Assembly: GCA_964571215.1 (NCBI GenBank)
Contig: CAZMZZ010000034.1
Coordinates: 1-16,530, forward strand
Origin: CAJWPI01 sp964571215
GTDB lineage: Bacteria; Pseudomonadota; Gammaproteobacteria; Magnimaribacterales; Magnimaribacteraceae
Direction of reading: 5' to 3'
Length of the DNA: 16,530 bases
The notes beneath the pieces were generated by a model. The model saw nothing but the letters and a program-made list of their open reading frames with translations, did not search any database and was not told the origin of the DNA. Position numbers and translations under genes: made by a program. Shown here one piece after another: positions 1 through 6,192 of this stretch. Position 1 is the first letter of the stretch; each line of letters starts with the position of its first letter.

Positions 1-1160
1 CCTTGGTCTATTTCTTGAACTAGAAGACCATCAGTAACACTGAGAAACTTAAACCCAGTTGATAACTTATCCATTCTATCCATTTCTAATACTCTAATAT
101 TTTCTTTACTACTTAATATTTTTTTAGCGGAAGAAGACACTCCTGGAGCTACAATCACTTCCACAAATTGGTTATCCATTATTTGTTGAGCTGTTTTTTC
201 TTCTAATTCTCTATTTATTGCAATTATGCCTCCAAAGGCTGAAACTGAATCAGCAGCAAAGGCCTTTTCATAGGCTTCGTTAATATTTTTACCAGTTGCT
301 ACTCCACAAGGATTTGCATGTTTAACTATTACACAAGTAGGTTCATCAAAACTTTTAACGCATTCAATAGCAGCATCAGTATCTGCTATATTGTTATAAG
401 ACAATTGTTTGCCTTGGAGTTGGACTGAATTTCCTATGCCATTTCCTTGTTTCGTATTATCAATATAAAAGGCAGCTTTTTGGTGAGGATTTTCTCCATA
501 TCTCATAACTTCCTTCTTACTAAATTTTGCAAAAATAGTTTCAGGGAAGTTCTCTTCATGGAGTGAAGAGAAATATCCAGAAATAGTAGTGTCGTAATTT
601 GCGGTGTGATGGAAAGCTTTGGTAGCCAATACACCTCTAGTTTTCTGATTAAGAATACCTCCTTGTTCTTTCATTTCTTTCATTACAAAAGAATAGTCAT
701 TAGGATCAACTACTACAGCTACATATTTATGATTTTTTGCTGCAGACCTAATCATACTAGGGCCTCCTATATCAATATTTTCAATAGCTGTTTCTAGAGT
801 TACATCACTCTTAGATATAGCTTCTGCAAATGGATAAAGATTTACTATGACTAGGTCAATTGGCAGAATATTATTTTTCTCCATAGTCTTTTCATCTATA
901 GATCTTCTAGATAATATTCCTGCATGAACCTTTGGGTGGAGGGTTTTAACCCTTCCATCCATAATTTCAGGAAATCCAGTGAAATCTGATATCTCTAGGG
1001 CCTTTATTCCAGCTTCCTTTAAAGCTTTCAAGGTTCCACCTGTCGACACAATTTCTATATTAAACTCTTTAACCAAAAACGAGCAGAAGCTATCAACACC
1101 TTCTTTATTAGAAACGCTAACAAGGGCTCTTTTAATTTTTTGATTGGGCTCTTTTGTCAT
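1..1160 (-). CDS. purH: Bifunctional AICAR transformylase / IMP cyclohydrolase PurH, C-terminus cut by window edge
   Basis: PurH catalyses the last two steps of de novo IMP synthesis in the cytoplasm: formylation of AICAR with 10-formyl-THF, then ring closure. I read 386 codons from the ATG at 1160; the family is usually about 520 residues, so roughly the last quarter lies outside the window. The N-terminal MGS-like cyclohydrolase domain covers residues 10-195, with VSTGGT (38-43) and the MDGRVKTLHPKVHAG stretch (67-81). The transformylase domain follows, with RYGENPHQ (220-227), YNNIADTDAA (255-264) and the catalytic KHANPCG (280-286). Colinearity with E. coli PurH is clear throughout. The start lies 14 bases after the fis stop on the same strand, so fis and purH are probably co-transcribed. 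The fis-purH adjacency is common in gammaproteobacteria. No frameshift is seen. Confidence 0.97.
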   Translation of the reverse strand, partial: MTKEPNQKIKRALVSVSNKEGVDSFCSFLVKEFNIEIVSTGGTLKALKEAGIKALEISDFTGFPEIMDGRVKTLHPKVHAGILSRRSIDEKTMEKNNILPIDLVIVNLYPFAEAISKSDVTLETAIENIDIGGPSMIRSAAKNHKYVAVVVDPNDYSFVMKEMKEQGGILNQKTRGVLATKAFHHTANYDTTISGYFSSLHEENFPETIFAKFSKKEVMRYGENPHQKAAFYIDNTKQGNGIGNSVQLQGKQLSYNNIADTDAAIECVKSFDEPTCVIVKHANPCGVATGKNINEAYEKAFAADSVSAFGGIIAINRELEEKTAQQIMDNQFVEVIVAPGVSSSAKKILSSKENIRVLEMDRMDKLSTGFKFLSVTDGLLVQEIDQ

Positions 1161-1174
1161 GGAGACCCAGAGGA

Positions 1175-1429
1175 CTAGAGCATCTTATACTCTTTTAATT
1201 TTGTACGAAGAGTCCCTCTATTTAACCCAAGCATTTTTGAAGCATGGGTTTGATTACCATTACACTGTCTCATTGTAATCTCAAGAAGAGGCTGCTCTAC
1301 TTCCTTTAATACCATTGCGTATATATCCACCGGAAGTTCACCATCTAACTCTGTAAAGTATTTCTTTAAACTTTTTTCAACCTGAACGCTTAACTGCTTT
1401 CCCTCTCCATTAAACTTTCTTTTTGCCAT
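1175..1429 (-). CDS. fis: DNA-binding nucleoid protein Fis
   Basis: Fis is a small dimeric nucleoid protein that bends DNA and activates strong promoters, such as those of rRNA and tRNA genes, during fast growth. The 84-residue product aligns well with the C-terminal part of E. coli Fis (98 residues). Shared features are the dimer helices around KYFTELDG (23-30) and VLKEVEQPLLE (40-50), and the helix-turn-helix at about 60-81 (GNQTHASKMLGLNRGTLRTK). Residue 11 here aligns with about residue 25 of E. coli Fis, so most of the N-terminal beta-hairpin arm, which contacts DNA invertases, is absent. No earlier in-frame start rescues it. The usual upstream partner dusB is not present; a phosphatase-family gene lies upstream after a 106-base gap. 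purH follows on the same strand. Identity is near certain from the HTH. Confidence 0.96.
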   Translation of the reverse strand: MAKRKFNGEGKQLSVQVEKSLKKYFTELDGELPVDIYAMVLKEVEQPLLEITMRQCNGNQTHASKMLGLNRGTLRTKLKEYKML

Positions 1430-1476
1430 TTTGTATTAAGATTTATCGCGGTTGTTAGATTTCATTTGAATCACAA

Positions 1477-1504
1477 ATAATACATCTCAATTTTATTCTT
1501 TCAA
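1477..1504 (-). promoter_or_regulatory. Candidate sigma-70 promoter for fis-purH with AT-rich UP-like tract
   Basis: On the minus strand, TTGAAA (1499-1504) is followed after 16 bases by TATTAT (1477-1482); each matches the consensus at five of six bases. Just upstream of the -35 box lies a T-rich tract, including a run of ten A on the plus strand (1507-1516), that resembles an UP element. Start of transcription would fall about 40 bases before the fis ATG. The gap between the phosphatase stop and fis is only 106 bases, so this is the likeliest promoter site. The assignment rests on motif matching in an AT-rich genome, where chance matches are common. Confidence 0.5.
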
Positions 1505-1535
1505 GTAAAAAAAAAATTAAAATTAGTTTATTTTT

Positions 1536-2105
1536 TTATTGAACAGTGGTAGCAAGTTCCCTACCTTTTTCAACTAAGATAATCTCTTTTTCTTTTTTAA
1601 CAAGCTTTGTTATGGAGCAATTATCAGGAAAGAAGCTTACTAATTTTTTTGACCCCGTTATCCATCCAACAATACAGTTAATTACCATAAAGTGGGAAAA
1701 AATAATTGTGTCAGTTTCTAAATCAGAAATAGAATGAATAATCCCTTTTTTCCATTCTTGCTGGGGATTTTCTAGTTTGATGGTATCTATGTTAAATATA
1801 TCTTTAAGCCATTGCTTTCTTTTAGAGAGAGCTATACCTGGAGAAGGAATTTCAGAGAAAATTTTGTCTATAACAAGATTGGCATTTATTTTGCTTGTAA
1901 AAGGTTCAGCTGTTTGAATAGCTCTAGCAAGAGGGCTAGAAATTATTGATATGACTTTAGGTAATTCTAGAAATAGTTCTTCTGCAACAGCAGCTGCCTG
2001 TTTTTTACCTTTTGTACTCAACCCAGGATCACGATCTTCATTCCAGGAGGCATCCGCTTCTCCATGTCTAACTAAATAAATATTAATTGCTCTATTATTT
2101 TGCAT
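1536..2105 (-). CDS. Histidine phosphatase (SixA/PGAM-like) family protein
   Basis: This 189-residue cytoplasmic protein belongs to the histidine phosphatase superfamily, which transfers a phosphoryl group to an active-site histidine. The signature LVRHGE is at residues 11-16, with nucleophile H14. A second conserved arginine is R61 in SSPLARAIQTAE (56-67). E84 is a candidate general acid, and H138 in FSHFMV is the second catalytic histidine. The SSPL-R-Q-T arrangement is like that of SixA, which removes phosphate from histidine-containing signalling proteins. However, SixA is about 160 residues and the middle part differs, so the substrate could be something else, for example a sugar phosphate or nucleotide. 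It is transcribed away from rsmE, whose start is 60 bases off, and lies upstream of fis on the same strand. Family assignment is firm; the substrate is unknown. Confidence 0.85.
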   Translation of the reverse strand: MQNNRAINIYLVRHGEADASWNEDRDPGLSTKGKKQAAAVAEELFLELPKVISIISSPLARAIQTAEPFTSKINANLVIDKIFSEIPSPGIALSKRKQWLKDIFNIDTIKLENPQQEWKKGIIHSISDLETDTIIFSHFMVINCIVGWITGSKKLVSFFPDNCSITKLVKKEKEIILVEKGRELATTVQ

Positions 2106-2113
2106 TGTTAATC

Positions 2114-2143
2114 CTTATTATTTTTGAATGATGTAATAATAAG
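2114..2143. repeat. 9-bp perfect inverted repeat in the divergent phosphatase/rsmE spacer
   Basis: CTTATTATT at 2114-2122 is mirrored by AATAATAAG at 2135-2143, with a 12-base spacer, inside the 60-base gap between two divergently transcribed genes. It could be an operator or simply two back-to-back AT-rich promoter elements. The low sequence complexity makes chance symmetry likely. Confidence 0.35.
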
Positions 2144-2165
2144 AGTATTAATCATAATATTAAGA

Positions 2166-2888
2166 ATGAACTATACAAGGATATATTTAGATAATGATTT
2201 TTTGCTGAAAGATAAGATCATTCTTTCAAAAGATACATCGAATTATTTAATTAATGTACTAAGAAAAAAGAATGGAGATCAAATTAAGCTTTTTAATGGC
2301 AGGGGATATTCTTGCCTTGCTGAAATTATAAAAGAGAAGAATAATCTTTCTATAAGGATATTAGAAAATAGGAGCTTTGCACCCCAAGGGGGGATTAGCA
2401 TTTTCTTAGGACAATGCTTATTAAAACCTGATCCTTTCTCATTCTCTATACAAAAAGCAACTGAATTGGGAGCGAGAAGTATTACACCCTTAAGATCAGA
2501 AAGAACGGTGGCAAAAATTAATGAAAAAACTCAGTCAGTAAGATTATCCCGTTGGAAGAAGATAGCTGTTAATGCTTGTGAACAATGTGGAGAAGACTGG
2601 TTACCAGAAATTTCTTATATCAAAAGTGTAAGAAATTGGTGTGCCCATGTGAAAGCAGAAACTAAGGTTGTACTTTATCCTAAAGCTCAACGCAGATTAT
2701 CCCAAATAAGTTTTGGTAAATCTTTAGCTTTGGCCATTGGTCCTGAAGGAGATTTCACAACTGATGAGATAGATTTATTTGAAGAAAATAAGTTCATTCC
2801 TGTTACCATTGGAAGTCGAGTTTTAAGAGCTGAAACTGCTGTTATTTCCTCTATAAGTGCTGTCAGATCTTTATGTGGAGAGTTTTAA
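2166..2888 (+). CDS. rsmE: 16S rRNA m3U1498 methyltransferase RsmE
   Basis: RsmE is a SPOUT-class methyltransferase that uses S-adenosylmethionine to methylate N3 of U1498 in 16S rRNA within the 30S subunit. The 240-residue product (E. coli 243) begins MNYTRIYLD, matching the usual N-terminal PUA-like domain (RIY..., then YLINVLRKKNGDQIKLFNGRG at about residues 27-47). The C-terminal knotted SPOUT domain carries the expected motifs: QKATELG, NACEQCGE, IGPEGDFTTDEID and GSRVLRAETAV. An in-frame TTG 42 bases earlier (2124) would add 14 hydrophobic residues absent from the family, so I chose the ATG at 2166. gshB follows 39 bases on, an arrangement shared with E. coli (rsmE-gshB). The gene opens the plus-strand block of housekeeping genes. 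Confidence 0.95.
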   Translation: MNYTRIYLDNDFLLKDKIILSKDTSNYLINVLRKKNGDQIKLFNGRGYSCLAEIIKEKNNLSIRILENRSFAPQGGISIFLGQCLLKPDPFSFSIQKATELGARSITPLRSERTVAKINEKTQSVRLSRWKKIAVNACEQCGEDWLPEISYIKSVRNWCAHVKAETKVVLYPKAQRRLSQISFGKSLALAIGPEGDFTTDEIDLFEENKFIPVTIGSRVLRAETAVISSISAVRSLCGEF

Positions 2889-2927
2889 CTTTCTTAATGT
2901 AATATGTTTATAGATGTGGGAGCATAA

Positions 2928-3869
2928 ATGAAGCTGGGAGTAATAATGGATCCAATTGGGTCAATAGATTTTAAGAAAGATAGTACATTAGCAATACTCT
3001 TGGAAGCTCAATCTAGAAACCACGAGATTTATTACATGGAACCTTCTTCCTTATTTTTAAAAGAAGATGGAGCTTTCGCACTCACCCAACCCATTGTGGT
3101 AAAAGATGATTCCAAATGTTGGTATGAACTTTCTGAGATAAAAGAAACTAGATTAGAAGAGCTAGATGTAGTTTTAATGAGGCAAGATCCACCCTTTAAT
3201 ACTAATTATATTTACAACACTTATATTTTAGATCAAGCAGAAAGACAAGGAGTTTTGATAGTAAATAAACCCAGTAGCCTAAGAAGTTGTAATGAGAAGG
3301 TTTTTGCAACCCATTTTCCTCAATGCTGTGCTCCTTTTCTAGTAACCTCTAAGGAGAACTTAATAAAGCAATTTCTAGAAATCCACCAGGATATAATTCT
3401 TAAACCTTTAGATGGTATGGGGGGTTCGTCAATTTTCCGTATTAAAAAAAATGACTCAAATTTAAATGTGATTATTGAAACAGTGACAAATTACTTCACT
3501 ACTAAAATTATGATACAAAAATACATACCTGAAATTAAAGAAGGAGATAAGAGGATACTCTTGGTCGAAGGTCAGCCCATGCCTGCAGCAATTGCAAGAA
3601 TTCCAGCTGAAGGAGAATTAAGAGGGAACTTGGCTGCAGGTGCATCAGCAGTTGCCAGAACTCTTACAGATAGGGATTTATGGATCTGCGAACAATTAAA
3701 AACTGAAATAGAGAGATTAGGTTTGGTGTTGGTAGGCTTAGATATAATAGGTGATTTCTTAACCGAAATTAACATAACTAGTCCTACGTGCTTTAAAGAA
3801 TACAAATCTCTTTGTGATATAGATGTAGCCTCATCTCTCTTAGATTGTCTCGATAAAAAAATCAATTAA
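2928..3869 (+). CDS. gshB: Glutathione synthetase GshB
   Basis: GshB joins gamma-glutamylcysteine and glycine with ATP to form glutathione in the cytoplasm. The 313-residue protein matches the bacterial ATP-grasp enzyme along its length (E. coli 316). The N-terminal domain contains VLMRQDPPFNTNYIY (82-96) and VNKPSSLRSCNEK (112-124). The ATP-grasp part has K159 in ILKPLDGMGGSSIF (157-170), GDKRIL (206-211), RGNLAAG (232-238), and the metal-binding E280 and N282 in LTEINITSPTC. The start has a GGGAG Shine-Dalgarno sequence seven to eight bases upstream. The stop TAA overlaps the ruvX ATG by one base, implying translational coupling. E. coli has yqgE between gshB and yqgF; here it is missing. 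gshA is not in the window. Confidence 0.97.
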   Translation: MKLGVIMDPIGSIDFKKDSTLAILLEAQSRNHEIYYMEPSSLFLKEDGAFALTQPIVVKDDSKCWYELSEIKETRLEELDVVLMRQDPPFNTNYIYNTYILDQAERQGVLIVNKPSSLRSCNEKVFATHFPQCCAPFLVTSKENLIKQFLEIHQDIILKPLDGMGGSSIFRIKKNDSNLNVIIETVTNYFTTKIMIQKYIPEIKEGDKRILLVEGQPMPAAIARIPAEGELRGNLAAGASAVARTLTDRDLWICEQLKTEIERLGLVLVGLDIIGDFLTEINITSPTCFKEYKSLCDIDVASSLLDCLDKKIN

Positions 3870-4294
3870 TGGGAAAAAAACCTAGAGTAATATTGGCTTT
3901 TGATTTTGGATTAAAGAATATCGGTATAGCTATAGGACAGGAAGTAACTGGTTCTGCAGAAACATTTTATTCTTTGAAAGCAAAGAACGGAAAACCCAAT
4001 ATAGATGAACTTGATAAAATTATTTATGAATGGAAGCCAAGCCTCCTTTTGGTAGGAGATCCTTTAAACATGGATGACTCAGTGAGTAACATGAAATTAG
4101 AAGCTGAAAAATTTTCTACATTCATCAAGAATAGATATGGTATTCCTATTGTGCTAGTTGACGAGCGCTTGACTACTAGAGAAGCTCTAGACAGGATAAA
4201 GTCTAAAAGAGAATATTTACATAAAAGTTATTTAGATAAACACAGCGTTTCTGCACAAATAATTTTTGAAAGCTGGTTTAGAGAACAGAATTAG
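3869..4294 (+). CDS. ruvX: RuvX/YqgF RNase H-fold nuclease, pre-16S rRNA processing
   Basis: YqgF (RuvX) is an essential RNase H-like protein implicated in 5' maturation of 16S rRNA, and formerly proposed as a Holliday-junction resolvase. The 141 residues (E. coli 138) show AFDFG at 10-14 with D12, VGDPLNMDDS at 62-71 (usually VGLPLNMDGT), VDERLTTREA at 97-106 and the C-terminal HSVSAQIIFESWF at 125-137. By alignment with the E. coli ending, H125 occupies the position of a conserved acidic residue (D in DSASA); the rest of the fold looks intact. It overlaps gshB by one base and dnaG starts on the base after its stop, so the three genes are tightly coupled. Identity is certain; what the His change means for catalysis is not. 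Confidence 0.94.
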   Translation: MGKKPRVILAFDFGLKNIGIAIGQEVTGSAETFYSLKAKNGKPNIDELDKIIYEWKPSLLLVGDPLNMDDSVSNMKLEAEKFSTFIKNRYGIPIVLVDERLTTREALDRIKSKREYLHKSYLDKHSVSAQIIFESWFREQN

Positions 4295-6127
4295 ATGTCA
4301 GGTTCAATACCAAAAGAATTTATAAAGGAAATAATAGATCTATCTGATATATCTGAAGTTATTCAAAATTATCTTCCTCTTAAAAAAAAGGGTAAAGATC
4401 TTTGGGGGTTGTGCCCATTCTGTGATGATGGCAAAAACCCATCTTTTAGTGTTAGTCCTGAAAAGCAGTTTTATTATTGCTTTAAATGCAGATCTACGGG
4501 CAATGTAATAGGCTTCCTCCAGGACTTCGAAGGTCTCAGTTTTGTAGAATCTGTTGAGGACATATCTGGAAGACTGGGATTAGAAATACCTTATCAAAAT
4601 TTAAGAAAAAAAATAGACAACTTTGACTCTATACTTGAAGTTCTAAAAGTTTCAACTGATTTTTTTGTATCCAAATTGTCTGATGAAGATGTAAAGAAAG
4701 TTCAAAAGTATCTTAAGGAAGAAAGGGGAATTTCAGGTGAAACATGTAGAAAGTTTTCTGTAGGATATGCTCCTAAATCTTGGGATGCATTAACTACTTT
4801 TCTAAAAAAGAAGGGTTTCTCAGAAAAGTTATTAGTTGAAGCTGGGTTATCTAAATTTAATAAAGAAAAAAATTTATATGATGTGTTTAGGGACAGATTA
4901 ATTTTCCCAATTAAAAATAAAAAAGGACATGTGTTGGGTTTCGGGGGGAGAGTAATGAATCCAGATGATAATCCAAAATATCTCAATACTGGCGAAACAA
5001 AGGTTTTTCAAAAAGGAAAAGAACTTTACGGGCTACATGAAGCGTTGGAGTCTAGAAAAGATCTAAGAAAAATTTTTGTGGTAGAGGGTTACCTCGATGT
5101 TATTGCAATGTCAGAAAATAATATGAGAAATTCAGTTGCTACTCTAGGAGTGGCTTCAAATCGTTTTCATATTCAGACTCTTTTACAAATAGTAAACGAA
5201 ATAGTCTTTTGTTTTGATGGAGATGATGCGGGACGAGGGGCAGCTTGGGGGGCTTTAAAAAATTCTTTACCGGTTATAAGAGATGGAAATGAAATTAAGT
5301 TCTTATTTCTTCCTGAAGGCGAAGATCCAGCAAGTATTCTTAAGAAAGAAGATAAAGAAACATTTGAAAAAAGGATACAAGGATCAAAACTTTTGTCTGA
5401 ATATTTCATAGAAAGACTCAGTCAAACCGCAGGTTCAATTTCTCTTGAAAATAAAGCTAATTTAGCATCAAAAGCAATGGATTTATTAAAGAATATGCAA
5501 GAAAGTTCACTAAAAAAACTGTTAGAAATAGAGGTATCCAAGATAACGGGGATTAGAAGAGAAGATATTAGTTCTTTAACTAAAGCCACTGCAACTACAA
5601 AGTCTAAAACATCTCTACGCGAAAAAGGGCATATTCAACAAGAAAATATCTTCGATCAAGATAGTTTAGTAGCTAAGGCTATAGGAACTTTAATTTCTTA
5701 CCCACAACTTTCTGAAGAAATAGGTTCAGTGGACTGGATAAGAAACCTTCAACATCAAGAAGCCTATTTGTTTATTCAAATAATAGAATTTTTTAAATCT
5801 AACCCAAAAACACAAATAGCTGACTTGCTGTCTTCTTTAGATAAGGAATCAGTTTCCTTTATAGGCTCTTTATTAGCAAACTTTCCTGTACCAGATAAGG
5901 AAAATTCATTAGCATATTTTAAAGACTGCTTGGATGCATTAAAGAGGACAAACCCCTTAGAAAGAATTAAAGAATTAAAGATGCTTTTAGAAGAAAGGCA
6001 GCTAACAGAAGATGAAGTCTTTGAACTACAAAAACATTTGCTTTCCAACCTGGACAACCTAGGAGAAGAGAATAAAAGTTTACTTAAAGTTTTAAGTCAG
6101 CCAGGTTCTGAGACTAACAGTGATTGA
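4295..6127 (+). CDS. dnaG: DNA primase DnaG
   Basis: DnaG makes RNA primers for lagging-strand and origin replication, working with the DnaB helicase. The 610-residue protein (E. coli 581) has the standard three domains. The N-terminal zinc domain (to about residue 100) carries C40, C43, C62 and C65. In most DnaG proteins the second ligand is His (CPFH); here it is Cys (CPFC), with one extra residue before the NPSF motif. The RNA polymerase core with the TOPRIM fold contains EGYLDV (264-269), DGDDAG (308-313) and EDP (343-345), giving the expected acids E264, D308, D310 and D344. The C-terminal part (about 440-610) matches the helicase-binding region only loosely. It abuts ruvX and precedes rpoD, as in the macromolecular synthesis operon, but rpsU is absent upstream. 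Confidence 0.97.
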   Translation: MSGSIPKEFIKEIIDLSDISEVIQNYLPLKKKGKDLWGLCPFCDDGKNPSFSVSPEKQFYYCFKCRSTGNVIGFLQDFEGLSFVESVEDISGRLGLEIPYQNLRKKIDNFDSILEVLKVSTDFFVSKLSDEDVKKVQKYLKEERGISGETCRKFSVGYAPKSWDALTTFLKKKGFSEKLLVEAGLSKFNKEKNLYDVFRDRLIFPIKNKKGHVLGFGGRVMNPDDNPKYLNTGETKVFQKGKELYGLHEALESRKDLRKIFVVEGYLDVIAMSENNMRNSVATLGVASNRFHIQTLLQIVNEIVFCFDGDDAGRGAAWGALKNSLPVIRDGNEIKFLFLPEGEDPASILKKEDKETFEKRIQGSKLLSEYFIERLSQTAGSISLENKANLASKAMDLLKNMQESSLKKLLEIEVSKITGIRREDISSLTKATATTKSKTSLREKGHIQQENIFDQDSLVAKAIGTLISYPQLSEEIGSVDWIRNLQHQEAYLFIQIIEFFKSNPKTQIADLLSSLDKESVSFIGSLLANFPVPDKENSLAYFKDCLDALKRTNPLERIKELKMLLEERQLTEDEVFELQKHLLSNLDNLGEENKSLLKVLSQPGSETNSD

Positions 6128-6144
6128 AAAATAATAATGTTTAT

Positions 6145-6173
6145 TTTAGTTTTCTTGACTAAACTAATATAAT
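6145..6173 (+). promoter_or_regulatory. Candidate rpoD promoter with perfect TATAAT and weak -35
   Basis: The 65-base dnaG-rpoD gap holds a perfect TATAAT at 6168-6173. The best -35 at 17-base spacing is TTTAGT (6145-6150), only three of six matches. A TTGACT at 6155-6160 is too close to serve with this -10. Seven C then six T follow at 6174-6186, immediately before the start codon region, so the leader would be very short. Readthrough from dnaG is also possible since no terminator is seen. Confidence 0.35.
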
Positions 6174-6192
6174 CCCCCCCTTTTTTAAAGAC

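Noticed and set aside
2124..2165. Earlier TTG start for rsmE
   Set aside because: It would add 14 mostly hydrophobic residues not found in RsmE and would cover the divergent promoter spacer; the ATG at 2166 gives the family-typical MxxxRIY start.
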